From NCBI GenBank assembly GCA_963763085.1, contig CAVXNB010000004.1:558001-622000 (forward strand): a stretch of 64,000 bases of DNA, given 5' to 3'. Positions 33,111 to 42,586 of this stretch are shown piece by piece; position 1 is the first letter of the stretch; every line of letters starts with the position of its first letter. Both the position numbers and the translations under genes were made by a program. The stretch comes from CAVXNB01 sp963763085 (GTDB lineage: Bacteria > Actinomycetota > Acidimicrobiia > Acidimicrobiales > Bog-793). Below the pieces are notes generated by a model, which did no database searches, was not told where the DNA came from, and saw only the letters and a program-made list of their open reading frames with translations.

Positions 33111-34721
33111 ATGACCGCCGAGCAACGTCTCACCGACGGGGTCGCCGCGGCTCTCGAGAGCCTCGGCATCGCCGTCGACCCGAAACAGATCCAGCTCGTC
33201 CGCCCGGCGCGCCTCGAGCACGGCGACTGGTCGACGAACGCCGCCCTCGTCGTGGCGAAGGCTGCGGGCCGGCCGCCCCGGGAGGTCGCCAACGACCTCG
33301 CCGCGGCGTTGTCGGCGGCGGGGCTGGAGGGGGTGGAGGGGGTTGAGGTCGCGGGACCTGGTTTTGTCAATTTCAGGTTGGCGACGTCGTGGCTCCACCA
33401 CGTGCTGGAGGACGTCGTCGCCGCCGGCGAGGAGTCCTACGCCACGCCGGATCTCGGAGGCGGTGAGCGGGTCCAGATCGAGTTCGTGTCAGCCAACCCG
33501 ACCGGCCCGCTGCACGTGGGCAACGGCTGGTTCGGATCGTACGGTGACGCCCTCGGGCGGGTCATGACGAGGTGCGGTTGGAGCGTGGCGCGCGAGTTCT
33601 ACGTGAACGACACCGGCGGTCAGATCCGCCAGCTCGGCGAGAGCCTGCTGGCGCGGCGTCGCGGGGAGGCCGTGCCGGAGGGCGGCTACCAGGGCGAGTA
33701 CGTCGCCGAACTGGCGGAGGGATACGACGGGCCCGACGACGTGGTGGAGGCGGGCCGGTTCGCCAGTGAGCGGATCCTCGAGAACATCCGGGCGACGCTC
33801 GGCCGGCTCGACATCGTCTTCGACGAGTGGTACTCGCAAGCCTCGATCGAGGAGAGCGGACAGGTCGCCGAGACGATCGAGCTGCTGCGCGAGCGCGGGC
33901 TCGTCTACGAGCAGGACGGGGCGATATGGCTCCGGTCGACCGAGTTCGGCGACAGCCGGGACCGGGTGCTGGTCAAGTCGAACGGAGACGCCACTTACCT
34001 CGCCGGCGACCTCGCCTACCACCGTGACAAATTCCTCGTGCGGGAGTTCGACCGAGTGATCGACATCTTCGGTGCCGATCATCACGGCCAGGTCGCCAGT
34101 CTCAGGGCCGGCGTGGTGGCCCTCGGCGTCGAGAGCGACAGGCTCGAGATCCGCCTCGGTCAGCTGGTCAGCATCGTGGGCCGGCGGATGTCCAAGCGCT
34201 CCGGGCATTTCGTCAAGCTCGACGAGATCGTCGACGAGATCGGGCCGGACGCGGTTCGGCTCCTGTCGCTCATCTCCTCGATCGACCAGGCGACGACCCT
34301 CGACCTCGACCTCGTCACCCGGCGGTCCATGGACAACCCGGTGTTCTACGTCCAGTACGCGCACGCCCGGATCGCCTCCATCGAGCGGAGGCGTGCCGAG
34401 CGCGGCATCGAGCGCGTCCCGATCGGCGACGCTCAGCTCGCCCTGCTCGTCCAGGACCGCGAGCTTGCTCTGCTGCGCTGCCTCGTCGATCTGCCGTTCG
34501 TGGTCGGGGAGGCTGCGAGCGATCGCGCCCCGCACAAGGTGACCAGCTGGGTCCGCCAGCTGGCGGGCGACTTCCACGGCTTCTACCACGACTGCCGCGT
34601 TCTCGGGGACGAGGTCCCACCCGAGCTCACCCAGGCCAGGCTGTGGCTGGTCGAGGGCGTTCGCATCGGTCTCGCCATCGGGCTCGGCCTGCTCGGTGTG
34701 AAGGCACCCGACGTGATGTGA
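33111..34721 (+). CDS. argS: Arginyl-tRNA synthetase
   Basis: 536 residues, class Ia synthetase. The N-terminal Add-1 domain is followed by the HIGH-type motif SANPTGPLHVGNG, FGADHHGQVASL, and MSKRSG in the KMSKS position (ArgRS usually lacks the canonical Lys), then the helical anticodon-binding domain. It charges tRNA-Arg. The ATG at 33111 opens the argS-lysA-hom-thrC run; its stop overlaps the lysA GTG. A run of Gly/Val codons (33320-33355) gives a small low-complexity loop. Confidence 0.96.
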   Translation: MTAEQRLTDGVAAALESLGIAVDPKQIQLVRPARLEHGDWSTNAALVVAKAAGRPPREVANDLAAALSAAGLEGVEGVEVAGPGFVNFRLATSWLHHVLEDVVAAGEESYATPDLGGGERVQIEFVSANPTGPLHVGNGWFGSYGDALGRVMTRCGWSVAREFYVNDTGGQIRQLGESLLARRRGEAVPEGGYQGEYVAELAEGYDGPDDVVEAGRFASERILENIRATLGRLDIVFDEWYSQASIEESGQVAETIELLRERGLVYEQDGAIWLRSTEFGDSRDRVLVKSNGDATYLAGDLAYHRDKFLVREFDRVIDIFGADHHGQVASLRAGVVALGVESDRLEIRLGQLVSIVGRRMSKRSGHFVKLDEIVDEIGPDAVRLLSLISSIDQATTLDLDLVTRRSMDNPVFYVQYAHARIASIERRRAERGIERVPIGDAQLALLVQDRELALLRCLVDLPFVVGEAASDRAPHKVTSWVRQLAGDFHGFYHDCRVLGDEVPPELTQARLWLVEGVRIGLAIGLGLLGVKAPDVM

Positions 34722-36052
34722 CCGGACCCCGAGCTGCGGACGCGGGTCGAGCGCCGCCGGAAGGCCCGATCGACCCCGGGCTTCTCCCCGACACTTCCTC
34801 GGTCACCGAAGACGGTCACCTGAGCATCGGCGGTGTCGATCTCGTGCGGCTGGCGGACGAGTACGGGACACCCGTGTTCGTGTACGACGAACAGCATGTG
34901 CGCAACCGGTGCCGCGAGGCGGTCGCCGGCTTCGGCGCCGGCGTCGCGTATGCGACGAAGGCCTTCTTGTGCAAGGCGATGGTGGCGCTGGCGCTCGAGG
35001 AGGGCATGGCCCTCGACGTCTCGACCGGCGGTGAGCTGGCCGTCGCGATCGCCGGCGGGGCCACCGGTGAGAGCCTCGTGTGCCACGGCAACAACAAGTC
35101 CTCCGAAGAGCTCGAGGCCGCGCTCGCCGCAGGTGTCAGCCGGATCGTGGTCGACTCCTTCGACGAGATAGATCGCTTGGCCGAGCTGACCGAGTCGGGC
35201 GCCACGGCGCAACCGGCGGGAGCCCGGACGCGCCTGTTGGTCCGCGTGACTCCCGGCGTCGAGGCGCACACGCACGAGTATGTGATGACGGGGCAGGAGG
35301 ACACGAAGTTCGGTTTCTCTTTGGCTTCGGGGGCTGCGGCCGAGGCCGTCGCGGTGCTCCGGAGCCTGAAGGGCCTCGAGCTCGTCGGAGTGCATGCCCA
35401 CATCGGAAGCCAGATCTTCGAGCTCGACGCCTTCGGCGAGGAGCTCGCGGCGCTCGCACCGTTCGTGGTCGCGAACGGCTTCGAGGAATGCTGTGTCGGT
35501 GGCGGCCTCGGCGTCGCCTACGTCGAAGGGGAGGCGGCGCCCACGATCACCGACTGGGCGCGTGCGGTGCACTCGTCCGCTGCGGCGGCTGGTCTGCCGG
35601 CGGATGTCCGCCTCACCGCCGAGCCCGGACGGGCGGTCGTCGCCACCGCCGGCCTGACGCTGTACCGGGTCGGAACGATCAAGCGGCTCCCCGGCTTGCG
35701 CACCTACGTGGCCGTCGACGGCGGCATGTCCGACAACCCGCGGCCGGTTCTCTACGGCAGCGGATACGAGGCGTTCCTGCCTCGCGCGGCGCAAGAGCGC
35801 CGGCCCCTCGTGGCGCGTGTGGTGGGCAAGCACTGCGAGTCCGGCGACGTTCTCGTGGGCGACGCACGCCTTCCCTCCGACCTCGTCGTGGGCGACGTGC
35901 TCGCCACGCCGGTCACCGGTGCCTACGGATTCGCGATGGCTTCCAACTACAACCGGGTGCTGCGGCCCCCCGTCGTGTTCGTCTCCGGGGGTCGAGCGCG
36001 CGTCGTCGTCCGGCGCGAGACAACGGCCGACCTGCTCGATCGTGAGGCCTGA
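34718..36052 (+). CDS. lysA: Diaminopimelate decarboxylase
   Basis: 444 residues from a GTG overlapping the argS stop. It converts meso-diaminopimelate to lysine. The PLP Lys is in VAYATKAFLCKA, then HAHIGSQIFE, CVGGGLGVAY and, near the end, the second-subunit residues SGDVLVGDARLPSDLVVGD, GAYGFAMASNYN and RPPVVFV. The frame extends upstream into argS but that part is not coding. The usual actinobacterial order continues with hom. Confidence 0.95.
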   Translation: MTGPRAADAGRAPPEGPIDPGLLPDTSSVTEDGHLSIGGVDLVRLADEYGTPVFVYDEQHVRNRCREAVAGFGAGVAYATKAFLCKAMVALALEEGMALDVSTGGELAVAIAGGATGESLVCHGNNKSSEELEAALAAGVSRIVVDSFDEIDRLAELTESGATAQPAGARTRLLVRVTPGVEAHTHEYVMTGQEDTKFGFSLASGAAAEAVAVLRSLKGLELVGVHAHIGSQIFELDAFGEELAALAPFVVANGFEECCVGGGLGVAYVEGEAAPTITDWARAVHSSAAAAGLPADVRLTAEPGRAVVATAGLTLYRVGTIKRLPGLRTYVAVDGGMSDNPRPVLYGSGYEAFLPRAAQERRPLVARVVGKHCESGDVLVGDARLPSDLVVGDVLATPVTGAYGFAMASNYNRVLRPPVVFVSGGRARVVVRRETTADLLDREA

Positions 36053-36063
36053 CCCCGGATGTC

Positions 36064-37416
36064 TTGTACTTTGTGCCGGTGGCCACACCTCGATCGAGCG
36101 AGCCATGCGACGACGATCCCGTGCGCATCGGCCTTCTCGGCTACGGAAACGTGGGCTTCGCGTTCGCGCAGCTCATCGATTCACAAGCCGAGGCGATAGC
36201 GCTCCGCACCGGCCTCCAGCTCAGGATCACACGCATCGCGGTCCAAGACCCAAGTAAACAACGTCCCCCCGCCGCCATCGCCTCCGCCCACCACCGCCTT
36301 TCCGCCGACGCTCTCTCGGTCGTGAACGATCCCTCGATCGATCTCGTCGTCGAGCTCATCGGTGGCATCGAGCCGGCCCGGAGTCTGCTGCTCGCCGCCC
36401 TCCGGGCGGGAAAGCCCGTCGTCACGGCGAACAAGGAGCTTCTCGCCAGTGCCGGCGCCGAGCTGCTCGCCGCCGCTGAGCTCGAAAAGGTCGACCTGTT
36501 CTACGAGGCTTCGGTCGCGGGTGCGATCCCACTCGTCCGGCTCCTCACCGACTCTCTGGCCGGCGAGCGGATCGTGCGCGTCATGGGCATCGTGAACGGC
36601 ACGACGAACTACATGCTCACCTCCATGAGCGAGGAGGGCAGCGACTACGCCGAGGCCCTCGCGGCGGCACAGGCCCTCGGCTACGCCGAGCCCGACCCCA
36701 CTGCGGACGTCGAAGGGTTCGACGCCCGCGCCAAGGCCGCCATTCTCGCCGGCATTGCCTTCGACGCGGATGTCGCGGCCGAGGACGTCTACCGGGAAGG
36801 GATCACGGCGATCGGCGCCTCCGACATCGCCTTCGCCCACCGTCTCGGTTACGAGGTGAAGTTGCTCGCCGTCGCCGAACGCGTCGGCGACGGGCCAAAG
36901 CCGGCCATCGCGGTGCGCGTCCATCCGGCCATGGTCCCGCGTGAGCACCCGCTCGCGAGCGTGCGCGGAGCCTTCAACGCCGTCTTCGTCGAAGGAGAGA
37001 GCGCCGGCGAGCTCATGGTCTACGGCCGCGGCGCAGGAGGGACCGCGACGGCAAGCGCCGTGCTGGGCGACGTCGTGTCCGCCGCGCATCATCTCCGCCA
37101 GGCGACAAGGGGCCGTGCCGTCCGCCGCGAGCGCGTCGAGATCCGGCCCATCTCCGAGCTTCGAACCCAGTACTACCTGACCCTCGACGTGACGGACCGC
37201 CCCGGCGTGCTGGCGGCGGTGGCCCATGTGTTCGGCGAGCATCACGTGTCGATCCGCTCGATGGAGCAGGTCGGTCTCGGTGATGAGGCGCGCCTGGTGT
37301 TCATCACCCACACGGCCCGTGAGGCTGACCTGCAGGCAACGCTCGCCTCGCTCGCCCAGCTCGACGTCGTCAGGCGCATCGGCGGCGTCCTGCGGGTCAT
37401 CGGTCCGGAACGTTGA
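36064..37416 (+). CDS. hom: Homoserine dehydrogenase
   Basis: About 440 residues. It reduces aspartate semialdehyde to homoserine, the branch to threonine and methionine. The Rossmann motif VRIGLLGYGNVG, the catalytic-domain segments VVTANKELLA, YEASVAGAIPLVRLL and GIVNGTTNYML, and the C-terminal ACT domain (YYLTLDVTDRPGVLAAVAHVFGEHHVSI, split) for threonine feedback are all present. The start is uncertain: TTG 36064, GTG 36073, GTG 36079 or GTG 36121 are all possible, the last beginning directly at the Rossmann strand. Confidence 0.94.
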   Translation: MYFVPVATPRSSEPCDDDPVRIGLLGYGNVGFAFAQLIDSQAEAIALRTGLQLRITRIAVQDPSKQRPPAAIASAHHRLSADALSVVNDPSIDLVVELIGGIEPARSLLLAALRAGKPVVTANKELLASAGAELLAAAELEKVDLFYEASVAGAIPLVRLLTDSLAGERIVRVMGIVNGTTNYMLTSMSEEGSDYAEALAAAQALGYAEPDPTADVEGFDARAKAAILAGIAFDADVAAEDVYREGITAIGASDIAFAHRLGYEVKLLAVAERVGDGPKPAIAVRVHPAMVPREHPLASVRGAFNAVFVEGESAGELMVYGRGAGGTATASAVLGDVVSAAHHLRQATRGRAVRRERVEIRPISELRTQYYLTLDVTDRPGVLAAVAHVFGEHHVSIRSMEQVGLGDEARLVFITHTAREADLQATLASLAQLDVVRRIGGVLRVIGPER

Positions 37417-37443
37417 CCCGGGCGGGATCCTGAGGGGGACCGG

Positions 37444-38484
37444 GTGAACGCCTGGCGCGGGGTGCTCGAGGAGTACCGCGAGTTTCTCGCCGTGTCCGAT
37501 TCGACACCCGTCGTGACGCTTCTCGAGGGCGGAACGCCCTTGCTGACCGCACCGCGGCTGTCGGAACGCGTCGGTGCCAACGTCCTTCTCAAGCTGGAGG
37601 GCGCCAACCCGACGGGGTCGTTCAAGGACCGGGGTATGACGATGGCGATCTCCAAAGCTGCCGAGGAGAACGTCGAGACAGTCGTTTGCGCCTCGACGGG
37701 CAACACTTCCGCTTCCGCGGCCGCCTATGCGGCGCGGGCGGGAATGCGATGTGCAGTGCTCATCCCGGAGGGGCACATAGCCCTCGGCAAGCTGGCGCAG
37801 GCACTCGTGCACGGGGCGCGGGTCCTGCAGGTTCGGGGCAATTTCGACGCCGCGCTGGAGATCGTGCGAGAGCTTCCCAGGCGGGCGCCGGTGGCGGTCG
37901 TGAACTCGGTGAACCCGTTTCGTATCGAGGGGCAGAAGACGGGTGCTTTCGAGATCGTGGACGAGCTCGGGGACGCGCCAGACGTGCACTGCATCCCGGT
38001 CGGCAACGCCGGCAACATCACGGCCTATTGGCGGGGGTACTGCGAATACCGCAACGCCGGCAGGGCGACGAGGCTCCCGGCCATGTTCGGGTTCCAGGCC
38101 GCCGGCGCGGCGCCGATCGTGGCCGGACACCCGATCGCCGAGCCCGAGACGGTCGCCACCGCGATACGCATCGGCAACCCGGCTTCGTGGTACGGGGCGA
38201 CTGCGGCCGCGTCGGAGTCCGGTGGTGGCATCTTCGCGGTGACCGACGAGGAGATCCTGGACGCCTATCGCTTTCTCGCCGCCGAGGAATCCGTCTTCTG
38301 CGAGGCGGCCTCGGCGGCTTCGGTCGCCGGCCTGCTGAACACGAGGGTCCCGGCCGGGGCTACCGTCGTCTGTGTCCTGACCGGGCACGGCCTGAAGGAT
38401 CCGGATCTCGCGATCAGCCAGGTCTCGGTGCCGCCGGTCGTCGAGGCCGACCTCCCGTCGGTCCTCGGCGCGCTCGGGCTCTGA
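37444..38484 (+). CDS. thrC: Threonine synthase
   Basis: 346 residues from a GTG with GAGGGGG 5 bases upstream. It converts O-phosphohomoserine to threonine with PLP bound to Lys61 (NPTGSFKDRGM); CASTGNTSASAAAYAARAG and the phosphate-binding PVGNAGNITAYWRGY are also present. It is shorter than the second, zinc-ribbon-bearing homologue at 16690-17988. Its position after hom marks it as the biosynthetic enzyme. thrB, which normally follows in actinobacteria, is not present before rho. Confidence 0.95.
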   Translation: MNAWRGVLEEYREFLAVSDSTPVVTLLEGGTPLLTAPRLSERVGANVLLKLEGANPTGSFKDRGMTMAISKAAEENVETVVCASTGNTSASAAAYAARAGMRCAVLIPEGHIALGKLAQALVHGARVLQVRGNFDAALEIVRELPRRAPVAVVNSVNPFRIEGQKTGAFEIVDELGDAPDVHCIPVGNAGNITAYWRGYCEYRNAGRATRLPAMFGFQAAGAAPIVAGHPIAEPETVATAIRIGNPASWYGATAAASESGGGIFAVTDEEILDAYRFLAAEESVFCEAASAASVAGLLNTRVPAGATVVCVLTGHGLKDPDLAISQVSVPPVVEADLPSVLGALGL

Positions 38485-38916
38485 ACGCGGGAGCTGCTGG
38501 CCTTCCGGGGGGATTCTTGCCGGGAGCCCGTAGTCCCGTTAGTATGGCTTTACCTTCGTGCGTCATTGCCGACGCCAGCCCGCCAGTGCGGGCGACCCGA
38601 AACGGGACGGTGGGAATCGCAGAGGTCCTTTCCCTGTTGCTACGTATACCGGCGTTTCCCTCCGTGCAGACGCAGTAGCCGCCGTGGGCACCCACCGTTT
38701 GTGCCGTGCGATTCGAATTAGCTGATCAACCAGTACCGCCAGGACCCCCCAAACGGCGGATCGTAGGTCCGGGCCGAAATCCGGTCCGGCCTGCGCAGGT
38801 CGCCAGCCGAGAGGCCACGTCGTGCACACGTCCGGGACCATCGACACCCCGGAGTCCCGGAAGGTCCGGGAACCACTACAACAAATAGAACAGAAAGATT
38901 CAGAGAGGAAGCTTGA
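38485..38916 (+). other. 432-bp gap: rho promoter and long leader
   Basis: It contains a good sigma-A-type promoter (38517-38545) and then about 360 bases of leader before the rho ATG, with several GC hairpin possibilities such as GCCCGCCAGTGCGGGC. An in-frame run from an ATG at 38544 encodes 44 codons ending PSVQTQ, but that ATG lies in the -10 box, so it is unlikely to be translated. No known riboswitch is recognised. The last 40 bases turn A-rich before AGAGAGGAAGC, the ribosome site. Confidence 0.6.
38517..38545 (+). promoter_or_regulatory. Probable sigma-A promoter of rho
   Basis: TTGCCG at 38517-38522, a 17-base spacer, TAGTAT at 38540-38545. Transcription would start near 38552, giving a leader of roughly 365 bases. 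Confidence 0.65.
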
Positions 38917-40872
38917 ATGAGCGAAGAGCAGCTCGAGCGTTCGATTCTTGAGCGCAAAGCGAGCGAGGAGCTTCGAGCGATCGCAACCGCCATGTCCCTC
39001 GAGCCGGTGGCACGTACCCGCAAGGCGGATCTGGTGAACCAGATCCTGCGTGCGGCCGGCGTCGAGGTCGACGGCGACTCCCAGCCGAGCCCGAGTGGCG
39101 CGGCATCGCTGGCCAACGGCACCGCGAACGACGTCAGCAGCAGCAGCACAGGCGACGCTGGTGCAGCCGCAAAGCCGAGCAGAGGCCGCACTTCCCGGGC
39201 CCGATCCGGGGCCAAGCAGGCAACCGAGGCCGTGCTGTCCGACCAGAACGGCAGCGTTGACGCCGCGCACGGGCCCGCCGAGGGCCATGGCGGAACGAAT
39301 CCAGATGTGGCGACCGTGGTCGTCAACGGGAGCGAGTCGCCGGCGCTGACCGACGAGCTGAATGAGGTCGCAGATGGCGCAGCCGCCGTCCTGGCGGGCT
39401 CCGACACCGGCCGAAGCAGCAACGGCTCCGGCCTGACGACCAGCACCAACGGTTCGTCCGGCGAGTCCGGCGCGGCTGACCTGACGGCGAACGGCTTCGC
39501 TCCGGGCTCCGGCGACGTTTCGACCGCCCCGCGGCCTCAGCGCCAGCCTCAGCACTCGCAGCCCGGTCGCGGCAATCAGGCCAACCAGGGTGGACAGAGC
39601 GGGCAGGGCGGCCAAGGTGGACAGGGCCAGATCGAGCCTGGCAACCGCCGCGGGCGCCGGCGCCGGGGACGCGATCGGGAGCGTGGCAGCCAGGAGCCGC
39701 AAGGCGGTGGCCAGGAAGTTGCCTGGCAGGGCGAGCTCGTTCCTGTCAGAGGGCTTCTCGACCTCCGGGACGAGGGCTACGGGTTCCTCCGCACGAGCGG
39801 TTACCTGCCGAGCAGCAAGGACGTCTACATCTCGGTGTCGCAGGCCAGGCGGTTCTCTCTGCGCCGCGGCGACGCAATCGAGGGAGCCTGCCGTCCGGCT
39901 GGACCGAGTGAGAAGTACCCCGCTCTGTTGCGGATCGACACGGTTTGCGGGATGACCCCGGACGAGGCGCGGGAGCGGCCACGTTTCGAGGACCTGACGC
40001 CGCTTTTCCCAGACCAGCGGATGCGCCTCGAGTTGAAGGACGATCCGCTCAACACGACGGCCCGCATCGTCGACCTCATCTCGCCGATCGGGAAGGGCCA
40101 GCGCAGCATGATCGTGTCGCCCCCGAAGGCGGGCAAGACCACCATCCTCAAGCAGATCGCCCACTCGATCGAGCAGAACGACCCGAGTGTCCATCTCATG
40201 GTCCTGCTCGTCGACGAGCGTCCCGAAGAGGCCACGGACTGGCGACGGTCCGTCAAAGGCGAAGTGATCGCTTCGACCTTCGACCGCCCCTCCGACGAGC
40301 ACACGACTGTTGCGGAGCTCGCCATCGAGCGGGCGAAGCGGCTCGTCGAGCTTGGCCGGGACGTCGTCATCATCCTGGACGGCATCACGAGGCTTGCCAG
40401 GGCCTACAACCTGGCCCAGCCGGCGACGGGTCGCATCATGTCAGGTGGCGTGGACTCCGGCGCCCTCTACCCGCCGAAGAAGTTCTTCGGAGCGGCCCGC
40501 AACATCGAAGAGGGCGGCTCGCTGACGATCCTGGCGACGGCGCTCGTCGAGACCGGGTCGAAGATGGACGAAGTCATCTTCGAGGAGTTCAAAGGCACCG
40601 GCAATATGGAGCTCCGGCTGGACCGCAAGTTGGCCGAGCGCCGCATCTACCCGGCGATCGACGTCAATGCGAGCTCCACCAGGCACGAGGAGCTGCTCTT
40701 CGACCGTTCTCAGCTCCAGCAGGTCTGGAAGCTCCGCCGGGTGCTGAACGCCCTCGGCAGCGACGGGGGTGGCGGAGCCGGCCTCGAGCTCCTCATGGAC
40801 AAGATCCGCACCACGCGATCCAACGACGAGTTCCTGGCCGAGATCGCCAAGGCGCCGACGCCGGGGGGCTGA
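38917..40872 (+). CDS. rho: Transcription termination factor Rho
   Basis: 651 residues. The Rho N-terminal helical domain (LERSILERKASEELRAIATAMSL, split) is followed by an insertion of about 220 residues rich in Ser, Gly, Gln and Arg, as in actinobacterial Rho. Next come the RNA-binding cold-shock-like domain (LLDLRDEGYGFLRTSGYLPS) and the ATPase core with P-loop SPPKAGKTTI, Walker B DVVIILDGITRLARAYN and the Q/R-loop PKKFFGAARN. It is a hexameric RNA helicase that ends transcription. It has its own promoter and leader. Downstream is copy 2 of the dispersed repeat. Confidence 0.97.
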   Translation: MSEEQLERSILERKASEELRAIATAMSLEPVARTRKADLVNQILRAAGVEVDGDSQPSPSGAASLANGTANDVSSSSTGDAGAAAKPSRGRTSRARSGAKQATEAVLSDQNGSVDAAHGPAEGHGGTNPDVATVVVNGSESPALTDELNEVADGAAAVLAGSDTGRSSNGSGLTTSTNGSSGESGAADLTANGFAPGSGDVSTAPRPQRQPQHSQPGRGNQANQGGQSGQGGQGGQGQIEPGNRRGRRRRGRDRERGSQEPQGGGQEVAWQGELVPVRGLLDLRDEGYGFLRTSGYLPSSKDVYISVSQARRFSLRRGDAIEGACRPAGPSEKYPALLRIDTVCGMTPDEARERPRFEDLTPLFPDQRMRLELKDDPLNTTARIVDLISPIGKGQRSMIVSPPKAGKTTILKQIAHSIEQNDPSVHLMVLLVDERPEEATDWRRSVKGEVIASTFDRPSDEHTTVAELAIERAKRLVELGRDVVIILDGITRLARAYNLAQPATGRIMSGGVDSGALYPPKKFFGAARNIEEGGSLTILATALVETGSKMDEVIFEEFKGTGNMELRLDRKLAERRIYPAIDVNASSTRHEELLFDRSQLQQVWKLRRVLNALGSDGGGGAGLELLMDKIRTTRSNDEFLAEIAKAPTPGG

Positions 40873-40934
40873 GCCCTCGGGCCGGCGGGGCCGTCAACCC
40901 GCCGGCGGGCCGTCAACCCGGCCGAGGGAGCGGC

Positions 40935-41025
40935 GGGACATTCAAAAAAGTTTCCAAACTTGCCTCCAATCGAGATTGCGACTGGTCGCAATCATTAACG
41001 GAAGCAAGTTTGAAACAGAAATTCA
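40935..41025 (-). repeat. Dispersed palindromic element, copy 2 (inverted)
   Basis: On the minus strand it reads AATTTC, seven bases, AACTTGC, core with the perfect dyad GATTGCGAC-CA-GTCGCAATC (40974-40993), GGAGGCAAGTTTGG, CTTTTTT and GAATGTCCC. Its core matches copy 1 almost exactly and its ends match copy 3. It fills the centre of the 314-bp rho-rpmE gap. The remainder has GC-rich inverted repeats just after the rho stop (40875-40926), which may terminate rho, and the rpmE promoter/leader region. Confidence 0.85.
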
Positions 41026-41186
41026 AATGCCCGCAGGGCCCCTTCCTCCTCCTCCGCTGGGCGGCACGTCAAAGGAACATCGAGCCCGGCTGTTCTGTTG
41101 AACTGAACGACGGGCGAAAGGGCCTTCCATTGAAGGCCAGAGCGCCAAATCCGCGCCTCGCCCACCCGGTTTAGAATGGAGCCACC

Positions 41187-41399
41187 ATGAAGACAGACAT
41201 CCACCCCGCATACGAGACCGCATCGGTGCGCTGCTCGTGCGGGAACACCTTCACCACTCGCTCGACGAAGTCAGACCTGCACGTCGAGCTCTGCAACGAA
41301 TGCCACCCCTTCTACACCGGCAAGCAGAAGTTGGTGGACACCGGTGGGCGTGTGGAGCGCTTCGAGCGCCGTTACGGCCAGCGCAAGACCAAGCGCTGA
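41187..41399 (+). CDS. rpmE: 50S ribosomal protein L31
   Basis: 70 residues. This is the zinc-binding (C+) form: Cys16 and Cys18 in VRCSCGNTF and two more in ELCNECHPFYTGKQKL, with the L31 signature HPFYTGKQ and VERFERRYG at the end. The ATG at 41187 is preceded by GGAG. It follows rho as in most actinobacteria and is itself followed by prfA. Confidence 0.96.
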   Translation: MKTDIHPAYETASVRCSCGNTFTTRSTKSDLHVELCNECHPFYTGKQKLVDTGGRVERFERRYGQRKTKR

Positions 41400-41524
41400 C
41401 CCCGGCTGAGCCGCCGGCGCCGGCCTCGGCGTCGCCGACCGAGCGCGTCGCCGGCGTCCCGCCGAATCGCCCCCGAATCACCTGCTAGGCCGCCTGCGAG
41501 CCGCCTGCTCTGTAGCCTGAGTCC

Positions 41525-42586
41525 GTGCTCGATCGCCTTGAGGCGCTCGAGGCAGAGTACGCACTCGTCCTCGCGCGCCTTTCTGACCCAACGCTCTCGC
41601 AGGATCCCCGTGAACTGCGGCAATTGTCGCGGCGCCACAAGGAGCTCGAGACCGTGGTCCGGACGATGCACGACCTCAAGTCAGCCCAGGCGGACGTCGT
41701 CACGGCTCGGGAGCTGGCGTCGGAAGCCGTCGGTGCCGAGCGGGAGCTCGGCCGCGGCGAGCAGGAGGCGGCGGAAGCGCGGGTTGAGGCTCTCGAAACC
41801 GAGCTGCGTGACCTCCTCCTGCCCCGCGACCCCAACGACGGGCGCAACGTCATCGTGGAGATCCGCGGCGCCGAAGGGGGTGAGGAGGCGAACCTGTTCG
41901 CCAAGGTCCTGTTCGACATGTACCAGCGGTACGCCGATCGCCGCGGCTGGCGCATCGAGGTGCTCGACCTCCGGATGTCGGAGCTCGGCGGCATCGATGG
42001 CGTGACGTTCCTCGTGAAAGGCGACGACGCCTGGCAGCGCTTGCACCAGGAGGCAGGAACCCATCGCGTGCAGCGGATCCCGGTCACCGAGTCGCAGGGC
42101 CGCGTCCATACCTCGTCGGCGACGGTGAACGTGCTGCCCGAGGCGGACGAGGTCGAGGTCGAGATCGAGCAGGGTGACCTCCGGATCGACGTCTACCGAT
42201 CGACAGGACCCGGTGGGCAGTCGGTCAACACGACCGATTCGGCGGTGCGGATCACCCATCTACCGACCGGGCTCGTGGTGGCGATGCAGGACGAGAAGAG
42301 CCAGATTCAGAACCGGGCGGCCGCGCTGAAGGTGCTGCGCGCCCGGCTCTACGAGCTCGAGCAGCAGCGTAAGGCGGCCGCTTTGGCCCAGGAGCGCCGT
42401 GCGCAGGTCGGAGGCGGCGGCCGCTCGGAGAAGATCCGCACCTACAACTTCAAGGACAATCGCGTCACCGACCACCGGATCGGTCTGACGCTGAAGAAGC
42501 TCGACCGCATCCTGGAAGGCGATCTCGACGAGCTTGCCGACGCGCTGCTCGCGGACGAGCGGGGCCGGCAGCTCGTCGAGGGATGA
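41525..42586 (+). CDS. prfA: Peptide chain release factor 1
   Basis: 353 residues from a GTG. RF1 reads UAA and UAG. The GGQ loop that triggers peptide release is in YRSTGPGGQSVNTTDSAVR, and the PxT-type codon-reading region lies between AGTHRVQRIPVTESQGRVHTSSATV (split) and the GGQ. The coiled-coil N-terminal domain is Glu/Arg-rich. Its stop overlaps the prmC ATG, so the factor and its methylase are made together. Confidence 0.96.
   Translation: MLDRLEALEAEYALVLARLSDPTLSQDPRELRQLSRRHKELETVVRTMHDLKSAQADVVTARELASEAVGAERELGRGEQEAAEARVEALETELRDLLLPRDPNDGRNVIVEIRGAEGGEEANLFAKVLFDMYQRYADRRGWRIEVLDLRMSELGGIDGVTFLVKGDDAWQRLHQEAGTHRVQRIPVTESQGRVHTSSATVNVLPEADEVEVEIEQGDLRIDVYRSTGPGGQSVNTTDSAVRITHLPTGLVVAMQDEKSQIQNRAAALKVLRARLYELEQQRKAAALAQERRAQVGGGGRSEKIRTYNFKDNRVTDHRIGLTLKKLDRILEGDLDELADALLADERGRQLVEG

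Noticed and set aside
38544..38678. 44-codon leader peptide upstream of rho
   Set aside because: Its ATG lies inside the predicted -10 box and it has no ribosome site.
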